A stretch of DNA of 64,000 nt from Xanthostigma xanthostigma (taxonomy: Eukaryota; Arthropoda; Insecta; Raphidioptera; Raphidiidae): NCBI GenBank assembly GCA_963575645.1, contig OY754470.1, positions 32,346,501 through 32,410,500 of the forward strand, given 5' to 3'. Shown piece after piece: positions 51,292 to 63,800 of this stretch. The position numbers and the translations under genes are program-made. A model generated the notes under the pieces. That model ran no database searches, was not told the DNA's origin, and was given only the letters and a program-made list of their open reading frames with translations. How positions within the stretch are numbered: position 1 is the first letter of the stretch; every line of letters starts with the position of its first letter.

Positions 51292-51621
51292 GGTTTGGAT
51301 CATTTTCTCAAAAGATAAAGCAAACTGATCATTTCCTATTATTTTCACTCAGACAAGCAGTATTTACATGCTTTATGACAATTAGGTGCAAATGAGTCCT
51401 TATAGGCAAAATTGCTTTATTTCATGAAGGTAAGTCTACTTACACTATAACATTCAAGTTTGGATCATTCTCTCAAAAGATAATGCAAACTGATAATTTC
51501 CTATTATTTTCACGCAGACAAGCAGTATTTACATGCTTTATGACAATTAGGTGCAAATGTGTCCTAATAGGCAGAATTGCTTTAATTCACAAAGGTAAGT
51601 CTACTTTCACTATAATATTCA
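51292..51621 (+). repeat. Divergent monomer cluster 4, two units
   Basis: Only the first two divergent units are present (starts at 51292 and 51457), followed directly by an ordinary monomer entered through cagggttgg. The ordinary spacer and the third divergent unit found in the other clusters are absent, so this is a truncated copy. Confidence 0.9.
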
Positions 51622-52925
51622 GGGTTGGATCATTCTCTCATAAGAAAATGCAAACGGCATATTAATCATTATTTTAACGCATACAAGCAGTTTTTACATG
51701 CTTTATGACAATTAGGGGCAAATGAGTCCTTATAGGCAAAATTGCTTTATTTTACAAAGGTAAGTTTACTTAAACTATAACATTCAGGTTTAGATCATTC
51801 TCTAATAAGAAAATGCAAACTGCATATCAACTATTATTTTAACGCATACAAGCAGTTTTTACAAGCTTTATGACAATTAGGTGCAAATGAGTCTATATAA
51901 GCAAAATTGCTTTATTTCATGAGGGTAAGTCTATTTACCTATAACATTCAGGTTTTAATCATTCTCTCATAAGAAAATGCAAACTGCATAATTACTATCA
52001 TTTATCGCATACAAGCAGTTTTTTACATGCTTTATGACAATTAGGTGCAAATGAGTCTTTATAGGCAAAATTGCTTTATTTCATGAGGGTAAGTCTATTT
52101 ACACTATACCATTCAGGTATGGATCATTCTCTCATAAGAAAATGCAAACTGCATATTAACCATTATTTTAACGCTGACAAGCAGTTTTTACATGCTTTAT
52201 GACAATTAGAGGCAAATAAGTCCTTATAGGCAAAATTGCTTTATTTCATGAAGGTAAGTCTATTTACACTATAACATTCAGGTTTGGATCATTCTCTCAT
52301 AAGAAAATGCAAACTGCATATTAACCATTATTTTAACGCAGACAAGCAGTTTTTACATGCTTCACGACAATTGCGTGCAAATGAGTCTTTATAGGCAAAA
52401 TTGCTTTATTTTACAAAGGTAAGTCTATTTACACTATAACATTTAGGTTTGGATCATTCTCTCATAAAAAAATGCAAACTTCATATTTTCTATCATTTTC
52501 ACGCAGAAAAGCAGTTTTTACATGCTTCACGACAATTGCGTGCAAATGAGTCCTTATAGGCAAAATTGCTTTATTTTACAAAGGTATAACATTCAGGTTT
52601 GGATCATTCTCTCATAAGAAAATGCAAACTGCATATTAACCATTATTTAAACGCAGACAAGCAGTTTTTACATGCTTTACGACAATTAGGTGCAAATGAG
52701 TCTTTATAGGCAAAATTGCTTTATTTCATGAGGGTAAGTCTATTTACACTATAACATTCAGGTTTGGATCATTCACTCACAAGAAAATGCAAACTGCATT
52801 TTTACTATCATTTTCACGCAGACAAGCAGTTTTTACATGCTTCACGACAATTGCGTGCAAATGAGTCCTTATAGGCAAAATTGCTTTATTTTACAAAGTT
52901 AAGTCTATTTACACTATAACATTCC
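51622..52925 (+). repeat. Satellite monomers with several small private indels
   Basis: Eight units of ordinary variants with more small lesions than the surrounding array. Near 51937 the tail reads tttacctataac, near 52001 a unit reads catttatcgcatac with an extra T in the following T-run, and the monomer at 52446 has a 15-bp deletion. No gene or foreign sequence is visible. The private lesions suggest that this stretch has not been copied recently within the window. Confidence 0.7.
52446..52595 (+). repeat. Short monomer, 150 bp, 15-bp deletion
   Basis: The start boxes at 52446 and 52596 are 150 bp apart. The tail reads aaaggtataacattcagg, so the stretch from after ggta through the cacta of the usual tail is lost, with a ta dinucleotide shared at both breakpoints. 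I did not see this deletion elsewhere in the window. Confidence 0.93.
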
Positions 52926-53916
52926 GGTTTGGATCATTCTCTCATAAGAAAATGCAAACTGCATATTAACCATTATTTTAACGCATACAAGCAGTTTTTA
53001 CATGCTTTACGACAATTAGGGGCAAATTAGTCTATATAGGCAAAATTGCTTTATTTTACAAAGGTAAGTTTACTTAAACTATAACATTCAGGTTTAGATC
53101 ATTCTCTCATAAGAAAATGCAAACAGCATATTAACTATTATTTTAACGCCTACAAGCAGTTTTTACAAGCTTTATGACAATTAGGTGCAAATGAGTCCTT
53201 ATAGGCAAAATTGCATTATTTCATGAGGGTAAGTCTATTTACACTATAACATTCAGGTTTGGGTCATTCTCTCATAAGAAAATGCAAACTGCATATATTT
53301 ACTATCATTTTAACGCATACAAGCAGTTTTTACATGCTTTATGACAATTAGGTGCAGATGAGTCTTTATAGGCAAAATTGCTTTATTTCATGAGGGTAAG
53401 TTAATTTATACTATAACATTCAGGTTTGGATCATTCTCTCATAAGAAAATGCAAACTGCATATTAACCATTATTTTAACGCAGACAAGCAGTTTTTACAT
53501 GCTTCACGACAATTGCGTGCAAATGAGTCCTTATAGGCAAAATTGCTTTATTTTACAAAGGTAAATCTATTTTCACTATAACATTCAGGTTTGGATCATT
53601 CTCTCAGAAGAAAATGCAAACTGCATATTATACATTATTTTAACGCATACAAGCAGTTTTTACATGCTTTATGACAATAAGAGGCAAATAAGTCCTTATA
53701 AGCAAAATTGCTTTATTTTATGAAGGTAAGTCTATTTACACTATACATTCATGTTTGGATCATTCTCTCATAAGAAAATGCAAACTGCATATTAACCATT
53801 ATTTTAACGCAGACAAGCAGTTTTTACAGGCTTCACGACAATTGCGTGCAAATAAGTCCTTATAGGCAAAATTGCTTTATTTTAGAAAGGTAAGTCTATT
53901 TACACTATAACATTCA
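52926..53916 (+). repeat. Six-monomer HOR, copy 1 of tandem pair
   Basis: The order is gggcaaattagtc monomer, tttagatc monomer with the rare acgcctacaag, gtttgggtc monomer with a 2-bp ta insertion (tgcatatattt), cttcacg monomer with gtaaatc, a ctctcagaag monomer with ttatacatt, then a cttcacg monomer ending ttttagaaagg. It is followed at once by a second copy. The length is 991 bp: six units plus the 2-bp insertion minus one base lost in ctatacattcatg. Confidence 0.92.
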
Positions 53917-54908
53917 AGTTTAGATCATTCTCTCATAAGAAAATGCAAACTGCATATTAACCATTATTTTAACGCATACAGGCAGTTTTTACATGCTTTA
54001 CGACAATTAGGGGCAAATTAGTCTATATAGGCAAAATTGCTTTATTTTACAAAGGTAAGTTTACTTAAACTATAACATTCAGGTTTAGATCATTCTCTCA
54101 TAAGAAAATGCAAACTGCATATTAACTATTATTTTAACGCCTACAAGCAGTTTTTACAAGCTTTATGACAATTAGGTGCAAATGAGTCCTTATAGGCAAA
54201 ATTTCATTATTTCATGAGGGTAAGTCTATTTACACTATAACATTCAGGTTTGGGTCATTCTCTCATAAGAAAATGCAAACTGCATACATTTACTATCATT
54301 TTAACGCATACAAGCAGTTTTTAAATGCTTTATAACAATTAGGTGCAGATGAGTCTTTATAGGCAAAATTGCTTTATTTCATGAGGGTAAGTCTATTTAT
54401 ACTATAACATTCAGGTTTGGATCATTCTCTCATAAGAAAATGCAAACTGCATATTAACCATTATTTTAACGCAGACAAGCAGTTTTTACATGCTTCACGA
54501 CAATTGCGTGCAAATGAGTCCTTATAGGCAAAATTGCTTTATTTTACAAAGGTAAATCTATTTTCACTATAATATTCAGGTTTGGATCATTCTCTCAGAA
54601 GAAAATGCAAACTGCATATTATACATTATTTTAACGCATACAAGCAGTTTTTACATACTTTATGACAATAAGAGGCAAATAAGTCCTTATAGGCAAAATT
54701 GCTTTATTTCATGAAGGTAAGTCTATTTACACTATAACATTCAGGTTTAGATCATTCTCTTATAAGAAATCGCAAACTGCATATTAACCATTATTTTAAC
54801 GCTGACAAGCAGTTTTTACATGCTTCACGACAATTGCGTGCAAATGAGTCCTTATAGGCAAAATTCCTTTATTTTAGAAAGGTAAGTCTATTTACACTAT
54901 AACATTCA
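53917..54908 (+). repeat. Six-monomer HOR, copy 2 of tandem pair
   Basis: It matches 52926-53916 unit for unit, including acgcctacaag, the 2-bp insertion (here tgcatacattt), ctctcagaag and the final ttttagaaagg. It carries several substitutions of its own (for example ttaaatgctttataac and aagaaatcgc), so it is clearly older than the 1,815-bp pair. It ends exactly at divergent cluster 5. Confidence 0.92.
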
Positions 54909-55568
54909 GGTTTGGATCATTTTCGCAAAAGATAATGCAAACTGATCATTTCCTATTATTTTCACTCAGACAAGCAGTATTTACAGGCTTTATGACAATT
55001 AGGTGCAAATGAGTCCTTATAGGCAAAATTGCTTTATTTCATGAAGGTAAGTCTACTTACACTATAACATTCAAGTTTGGATCATTCTCTCAAAAGATAA
55101 TGCAAACTGATAATTTCCTATTATTTTCACGCAGACAAGCAGTATTTACATGCTTTATGACAATTAGGTGCAAATGTGTCCTAATAGGCAGAATTGCTTT
55201 ATTTCACAAAGGTAAGTCTACTTTCACTATAATATTCAGGGTTGGATCATTCTCTCATAAGAAAATGCAAACTGCATATTAACCATTATTTTAACGCAGA
55301 CAAGCAGTTTTTACATGCTTCACGACAATTGCGTGCAAATGAGTCCTTATAGGCAAAATTGCTTTATTTTACAAAGGTAAGTCTATTTATATTATAACAT
55401 TCAGGTTTGGATCATTTTCTCAAAAGATAATGCAAACTGATCATTTCCTATTTTTTTCACGCAGACAAGCAGTATTTACATGCTTTATGACAATTAGGTG
55501 CAAATGTGTCCTTATAGGCAGAATTGCTTTATTTCACAAAGGTAAGTCTACTTTCACTATAATATTCA
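54909..55568 (+). repeat. Divergent monomer cluster 5
   Basis: The full four-unit order (54909, 55074, 55239, 55404) matches the clusters at 14813 and 29492. The fourth unit keeps the full 165 bp (tttatttcac), while the two left-hand copies share a one-base deletion there. That makes this copy closer to the ancestral cluster at that site. Confidence 0.9.
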
Positions 55569-56557
55569 GGGTTGGATCATTCTCTCATAAGAAAATGCAA
55601 ACTGCATATTAACCATTATTTTAACGCAGACAAACAGTTTTTACATGCTTCACGACAATTGCGTGCAAATGAGTCCTTATAGGCAAAATTGCTTTATTTT
55701 ACAAAGGTAAGTCTATTTACACTATAACATTCAGGTTTGGATCATTCTTTCATAAGAAATGGCAAACTGCATATTAACCATTATTTTAACGCATACTAGC
55801 AGTTTTTACATGCTTTATGACAATTCGGGGCAAATGGGTCCTTATAGGCAAAATTGCTTTATTTCATGAAGGTTAGTCTATTTACACTATAATATTCAAG
55901 TTTGGATCATTCTCTCATAGGAAAATGCAAACTGCATATTAACCATTATTTTAACGCAACAAGCAGTTTTTACATGCTTTACGACAATTAGGTGCAAATA
56001 AGTCCTTATAGGCAAAATTGCTTTATTTCACAAAGGTAAGTTTACTTACACTATAACATTCAGGTTTGGATCATTCTCTCATAAGAAAATGCAATCTGCA
56101 TATTAACCATTATTTTAACGCATACAAGCAGTTTTTACATGCTTTAAGACAATTGGGTGCAAATGAGTCTTTATAAGCAAAATTGCTTTATTATATGAGG
56201 GTAAGTATATTTACACTATAACATTCAGGTTTGGATCATTCTCTCATAAGAAAATGCAAACTCCATATTTACTATCATTTTCACGCAGACAAGCAGTTTT
56301 GACATGCTTCACGACAATTGCGTGCAAATGAGTCCTTATAGGCAAAATTGCTTTATTTTACAAAGGTAAGTCTATTTACACTATAACATTCAGGTTTGGA
56401 TCATTCTCTCATAAGAAAATGCAATCTGCATATTAACCATTATTTTAACGCATACAAGCAGTTTTTACATGCTTTATGACAATTAGGGGCAAATGAGTCC
56501 TTATAGGCAAAATTGCTTTATTTCATGAAGGTAAGTCTATTTACACTATGACATTCA
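55569..56557 (+). repeat. Satellite monomers between cluster 5 and block C
   Basis: Six ordinary units that begin with the cagggttgg junction typical of the position after a divergent cluster. The order that follows (an aatggg-type tcc variant near 55834, then a gcaacaag monomer, then a monomer ending caaaggtaagtttacttac) resembles the downstream flank of the clusters in block B near 30151-30480. That suggests a shared ancestral higher-order order. No gene is visible. Confidence 0.72.
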
Positions 56558-59500
56558 GGTTTGGATCATTCTCTCATAAGAAAATGCAAACTGCATATTA
56601 ACCATTATTTAAACGCAGACAAGCAGTTTTTACATGCTTTACGACAATTAGGTGCAAATGAGTCTTTATGAGCAAAATTGCTTTATTTCATGAGGGTAAG
56701 TCTATTTACACTATAACATTCAGGTTTGGATCATTCTCTCATAAGAAAATGCAAACTGCAAATTTACTATCTTTTTCACGCAGACAAGCAGTTTTTACAT
56801 GCTTCACGACAATTGCGTGCAAATGAGTCCTTATAGGCAAAATTGCTTTATTTTACAAAGGTAAATCTATTTACACTATAACATTCAGGTTTGGATCATT
56901 CTCTCATAAGAAAATGCAAACTGCATATCAACCATTATTTTAACGCATACAAGCAGTTTTTACATGCTTTACAACAATTAGGGGAAAATTAGTCTATATA
57001 GGCAAAATTGCTTTATTTTACAAAGGTAAGTTTACTTAAACTATAACATTCAGGTTTAGATCATTCTCTCATAAGAAAATGCAAACTGCATATTAACTAT
57101 TATTTTAACGCATACAAGCAGTTTTTACAAGCTTTATGACAATTAGGTGCAAATGAGTCCTTAAGGGCAAAAATGCTTTATTTCATGAGGGTAAGTCTAT
57201 TTACACTATAACATTCAGGTTTGGGTCATTCTCTCATAAGAAAATGCAAACTGCATATTAACCATTATTTTAACGCTGACAAGCAGTTTTTACATGCTTT
57301 ATGACAATTAGGGGCAAATGAGTCCTTATAGGCAAAATTGCTTTATTTCATGAAGGTTAGTCTATTTACACTATAACATTCAGGTTTGGATCATTCCCTC
57401 ATAAGAAAATGCAAACTGCATATTAGCTATTATTTTAACGCAGACAAGCAGTTTTTACATGCTTCACGACAATTGCGTGCAAATGAGTCCTTATAGGCAA
57501 AATTGCTTTATTTTATGAGGGTAAGTCTATTTACACTATAACGTTCAGGTTTGGATCATTCTCTCATAAGAAAATGCAAACTGCATATTTACTATCATTT
57601 TCACGCAGACAAGCAGTTTTTACATGCTTTACGACAATTGCGTGCAAATGAGTCCTTATAGGCAAAATTGCTTTATTTTACAAATGTAAGTCTATTTTCA
57701 CTATAACATTCAGGTTTGGATCATTCTCTCATAAGAAAATGCAAACTGAATATTAACCATTATTTTAACGCATACAAGCAGTTTTTACATGCTTTATGAC
57801 AATTAGGGGCAAATAAGTCCTTATAGGCAAAATTGCTTTATTTTACAAAGGTAAGTTTACTTAAACTATAACATTCAGGTTTAGATCATTCTCTCATAAG
57901 AAAATGCAAACTGCATATTAACTATTATTTTAACGCATACACGCAGTTTTTACAAGCTTTATGACAAGTAGGTGCAAATGAGTCCTTATAGGCAAAATTG
58001 CTTTATTTCATGAGGGTAAGTCTATTTACACTATAACATTCAGGTTTGGATCTTTCTCTCATAAGAAAATGCAAACTGCATATTTACTATCATTTTAACG
58101 CATACAAGCAGTTTTTACATGCTTCACGACAATTAGGTGCAAATGAGTCTTTATAGGCAAAATTGCTTTATTTTACAAAGGTCAGTCTATTCACACTATA
58201 ACATTCAGGTTTAGATCATTCTCTCATAAGAAAATGCAAACTGCAAATTTACTATCATTTTCACGCAGACAAGCAGTTTTTACATGCTTCACGACAATTG
58301 CGTGCAAATGAGTACTAATAGGCAAAATTGCTTTATTTTACAAAGGTAAATCTATTTACACTATAACATTCAGGTTTGGGTCATTCTCTCATAAGAAAAT
58401 GCAAACTGCATATTTACTATCATTTTAACGCATACAAGCAGTTTTTACATGCTTTATGACAATTAGGTGCAAATGAGTCTTTATAGGCAAAATTGCTTTA
58501 TTTCATGAAGGTAAGTATATTTACACTATAACATTCAGGTTTGGATCTTTCTCTCATAAGAAAATGCAAACTGCATATTTACTATCATTTTCACGCAGAC
58601 AAGCAGTTTTCACATGTTTTACGACAATTAGGTGGAAAAAAGTCCTTAAAGGCAAAATTGTTTTATTTCACAAAGGTAAGTCTACTTTCACTATAACATT
58701 CAGGTTTGGATCATTCTCTCATAAGAAAATGCAAACTGCATATTAACCATTATTTTAACTCAGACAAGCAGTTTTTATATGCTTCACGACAATTGCGTGC
58801 AAATGAGTCCTTATAGGCAAAATTGCTTTATTTCATGAAGGTAAGTCTATTTACACTATAACATTCAGGTTTGGATCTTTCTCTCATAAGAAAATGCAAA
58901 CTGCATATTAACCATTATTTTAACGCATACAAGCAGTTTTTACATGCTTTATGACAATTAGGGGCAAATGAGTCCTTATAGGCAAAATTGCTTTATTTCA
59001 TGAAGGTATGTCTATTTACACTATAACATTCAGGTTTGGATCTTTCTCTCATAAGAAAATGCAAACTGCATATTAACCATTATTTAAACGATGACAAGCA
59101 GTTTTTACATGCTTTACGACAATTAGGTGCAAATGAGTCTTTATAGGCAAAATTGCTTTATTTCATGAAGGTAAGTCTATTTACACTATAACATTCAGGT
59201 TTGGATCATTCTCTCATAAGAAAATGCAAACTGCATATTAACCATTATTTTAACGCTGACAAGCAGTTTTTACATGCTTTATGACAATTAGGGGCAAATG
59301 AGTCCTTATAGGCAAAATTGCTTTATTTCATGAAGGTAAGTCTATTTATACTATAAAATTCAGGTATGGATCATTTTCTCATAAGAAAATGCAAACTGCA
59401 TATTAACCATTATTTTAACGCAGACAAGCAGTTTTTACATGCTTCAAGACAATTGCGTGCAAATGAGTCCTTATAGGCAAAATTGCTTTATTTTACAAAG

Positions 59501-60847
59501 GTAAGTCTGTTTACACTATAACCTTCAGGTTTGGATCAATCTCTCATAAGAAAATGCAAACTGCATATTAACCATTATTTAAACGCAGACAAGCAGTTTT
59601 CACATGCTTTACGACAATTAGGTGCAAATGAATCTTTATAGGCAAAATTGCTTTATTTTATGAGGGTAAGTCTTTTTACACTATACCGTTCAGGTTTGGA
59701 TCATTCTCTCATAAGAAAATGCAAACTGCATATTTACTATCATTTTAACGCATACAAGCAGTTTTTACATGCTTTATGACAATTAGGGGCAAATGAGTCC
59801 TTATAGGCAAAATTGCTTTATTTCATGAAGGTAAGTCTATTTACACTATAACATTCAGGTTTGGATCTTTCTCTCATAAGAAAATGCAAACTGCATATTT
59901 ACTATCATTTTCACGCAGACAAGCAGTTTTTACATGCTTCACGACAATTGCGTGCAAATGAGTCCTTATAGGCAAAATTGCTTTTTTTTACAAAGGTAAG
60001 TCTATTTACACTATAACATTCAGGTTTGGATCATTCTCTCATAAGAAAATGCAAACTGCATATTAACCATTATTTTAACGCATACAAGCAGTTTTTACAT
60101 GCTTTATGACAATTAGGGGCAAATGAGTCCTTATAGGCAAAATTGCTTTATTTCATGAAGGTAAGTCTATTTATACTATAACATTCAGGTTTGGATCATT
60201 TTCTCATAAGAAAATGCAAACTGCATATTAACCATTATTTAAACGCAGACAAGCAGTTTTCACATGCTTTACGACAATTAGGTGCAAATGAATCTTTATA
60301 GGCAAAATTGCTTTATTTTATGAGGGTAAGTCTATTTACACTATAACGTTCAGGTTTGGATCATTCTCTCATAAGAAAATGCAAACTGCATATTTATTAT
60401 CATTTTAACGCATACAAGCAGTTTTTACATGCTTTATGACAATTAGGGGCAAATGAGTCCTTATAGGCAAAATTGCTTTATTTCATGAAGGTAAGTCTAT
60501 TTACACTATAACATTCAGGTTTGGATCTTTCTCTCATAAGAAAATGCAAACTGCATATTTACTATCATTTTCACGCAGACAAGCAGTTTTTACATGCTTC
60601 ACGACAATTGCGTGCAAATGAGTCCTTATAGGCAAAATTGCTTTTTTTTACAAAGGTAAGTCTATTTACACTATAACATTCAGGTTTGGATCATTCTCTC
60701 ATAAGAAAATGCAAACTGCATATTAACCATTATTTTAACGCATACAAGCAGTTTTTACATGCTTTATGACAATTAGGTGCAAATGAGTCTTTATAGGCAA
60801 AATTGCTTTATTTCATGAGGGTAAGTATATTTACACTATAACATTCA
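56558..60847 (+). repeat. Large HOR block C, copy 1 (26 monomers)
   Basis: It repeats from 60848 to the right edge. The anchors tgcatatcaacc (aaaatgcaaa at 56911 and 61201) and ttaagggcaa (57161 and 61451) give an offset of exactly 4,290 bp, 26 monomers. From the tcacatgtttt monomer onward (58541 with 62996) the offset is 4,455 bp, 27 monomers, because copy 2 has one extra unit. The final ggatcaatctctc at 59534-59545 matches the last bases of the window, so the homology extends beyond it. Confidence 0.9.
59528..60847 (+). repeat. Four-monomer tandem duplication, 2 x 660 bp
   Basis: The units starting at 59528 and 60188 run in the same order: a ttcacatgc/gaatcttta monomer, a tttactatc (tttattatc in copy 2) ggggc monomer, a ggatctttctc monomer with an extended T-run (attgctttttttta, in lines 59981 and 60641), and an ordinary monomer. 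The fourth monomer matches only in its first half and then switches to the ggtgc/gtcttta type. The offset is exactly 660 bp. This lies nested inside block C copy 1. Confidence 0.88.
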
Positions 60848-63800
60848 GGTTTGGATCATTCTCTCATAAGAAAATGCAAACTGCATATTAACCATTTTTT
60901 AAACGCAGACAAGCAGTTTTTACATGCTTTACGACAATTAGGTGCAAATGAGTCTTTATGAGCAAAATTGCTTTATTTCATGAGGGTAAGTCTATTTACA
61001 CTATAACATTCAGGTTTGGATCATTCTCTCATAAGAAAATGCAAACTGCAAATTTCCTATCTTTTTCACGCAGACAAGCAGTTTTTACATGCTTCACGAC
61101 AATTGCGTGCAAATGAGTCCTTATAGGCAAAATTGCTTTATTTTACAAAGGTAAATCTATTTACACTATAACATTCAGGTTTGGATCATTCTCTCATAAG
61201 AAAATGCAAACTGCATATCAACCATTATTTTAACGCATACAAGCAGTTTTTACATGCTTTACAACAATTAGGGGAAAATTAGTCTATATAGGCAAAATTG
61301 CTTTATTTTACAAAGGTAAGTTTACTTAAACTATAACATTCAGGTTTAGATCATTCTCTCATAAGAAAATGCAAACTGCATATTAACTATTATTTTAACG
61401 CATACAAGCAGTTTTTACAAGCTTTATGACAATTAGGTGCAAATGAGTCCTTAAGGGCAAAAATGCTTTATTTCATGAGGGTAAGTCTATTTACACTATA
61501 ACATTCAGGTTTGGGTCATTCTCTCATAAGAAAATGCAAACTGCATATTAACCATTATTTTAACGCTGACAAGCAGTTTTTACATGCTTTATGACAATTA
61601 GGGGCAAATGAGTCCTTATAGGCAAAATTGCTTTATTTCATGAAGGTTAGTCTATTTACACTATAACATTCAGGTTTGGATCATTCCCTCATAAGAAAAT
61701 GCAAACTGCATATTAGCTATTATTTTAACGCAGACAAGCAGTTTTTACATGCTTCACGACAATTGCGTGCAAATGAGTCCTTATAGGCAAAATTGCTTTA
61801 TTTTATGAGGGTAAGTCTATTTACACTATAACGTTCAGGTTTGGATCATTCTCTCATAAGAAAATGCAAACTGCATATTTACTATCATTTTCACGCAGAC
61901 AAGCAGTTTTTACATGCTTTACGACAATTGCGTGCAAATGAGTCCTTATAGGCAAAATTGCTTTATTTTACAAATGTAAGTCTATTTTCACTATAACATT
62001 CAGGTTTGGATCATTCTCTCATAAGAAAATGCAAACTGAATATTAACCATTATTTTAACGCATACAAGCAGTTTTTACATGCTTTATGACAATTAGGGGC
62101 AAATAAGTCCTTATAGGCAAAATTGCTTTATTTTACAAAGGTAAGTTTACTTAAACTATAACATTCAGGTTTAGATCATTCTCTCATAAGAAAATGCAAA
62201 CTGCATATTAACTATTATTTTAACGCATACACGCAGTTTTTACAAGCTTTATGACAAGTAGGTGCAAATGAGTCCTTATAGGCAAAATTGCTTTATTTCA
62301 TGAGGGTAAGTCTATTTACACTATAACATTCAGGTTTGGATCTTTCTCTCATAAGAAAATGCAAACTGCATATTTACTATCATTTTAACGCATACAAGCA
62401 GTTTTTACATGCTTCACGACAATTAGGTGCAAATGAGTCTTTATAGGCAAAATTGCTTTATTTTACAAAGGTCAGTCTATTCACACTATAACATTCAGGT
62501 TTAGATCATTCTCTCATAAGAAAATGCAAACTGCAAATTTACTATCATTTTCACGCAGACAAGCAGTTTTTACATGCTTCACGACAATTGCGTGCAAATG
62601 AGTCCTAATAGGCAAAATTGCTTTATTTTACAAAGGTAAATCTATTTACACTATAACATTCAGGTTTGGGTCATTCTCTCATAAGAAAATGCAAACTGCA
62701 TATTTACTATCATTTTAACGCATACAAGCAGTTTTTACATGCTTTATGACAATTAGGTGCAAATGAGTCTTTATAGGCAAAATTGCTTTATTTCATGAAG
62801 GTAAGTCTATTTACACTATAACATTCAGGTTTGGATCATTCTCTCATAAGAAAATGCAAACTGCATATTAACCATTATTTTAACGCTGACAAGCAGTTTT
62901 TACATGCTTTATGACAATTAGGGGCAAATGAGTCCTTATAGGCAAAATTGCTTTATTTCATGAAGGTAAGTATATTTACACTATAACATTCAGGTTTGGA
63001 TCTTTCTCTCATAAGAAAATGCAAACTGCATATTTACTATCATTTTCACGCAGACAAGCAGTTTTCACATGTTTTACGACAATTAGGTGGAAAAAAGTCC
63101 TTAAAGGCAAAATTGTTTTATTTCACAAAGGTAAGTCTACTTTCACTATAACATTCAGGTTTGGATCATTCTCTCATAAGAAAATGCAAACTGCATATTA
63201 ACCATTATTTTAACTCAGACAAGCAGTTTTTATATGCTTCACGACAATTGCGTGCAAATGAGTCCTTATAGGCAAAATTGCTTTATTTCATGAAGGTAAG
63301 TCTATTTACACTATAACATTCAGGTTTGGATCTTTCTCTCATAAGAAAATGCAAACTGCATATTAACCATTATTTTAACGCATACAAGCAGTTTTTACAT
63401 GCTTTATGACAATTAGGGGCAAATGAGTCCTTATAGGCAAAATTGCTTTATTTCATGAAGGTATGTCTATTTACACTATAACATTCAGGTTTGGATCTTT
63501 CTCTCATAAGAAAATGCAAACTGCATATTAACCATTATTTAAACGATGACAAGCAGTTTTTACATGCTTTACGACAATTAGGTGCAAATGAGTCTTTATA
63601 GGCAAAATTGCTTTATTTCATGAAGGTAAGTCTATTTACACTATAACATTCAGGTTTGGATCATTCTCTCATAAGAAAATGCAAACTGCATATTAACCAT
63701 TATTTTAACGCTGACAAGCAGTTTTTACATGCTTTATGACAATTAGGGGCAAATGAGTCCTTATAGGCAAAATTGCTTTATTTCATGAAGGTAAGTCTAT

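Noticed and set aside
6607..63201. Recurring 60-69 codon open frames with similar translations (6607, 15004, 28085, 29683, 41610, 55100, 58564, 63019 and others)
   Set aside because: Their similarity simply reflects the repeat copies they lie in. Each belongs to a monomer variant that happens to lack a stop, and the same frame is closed in most other units. They are not a gene family.
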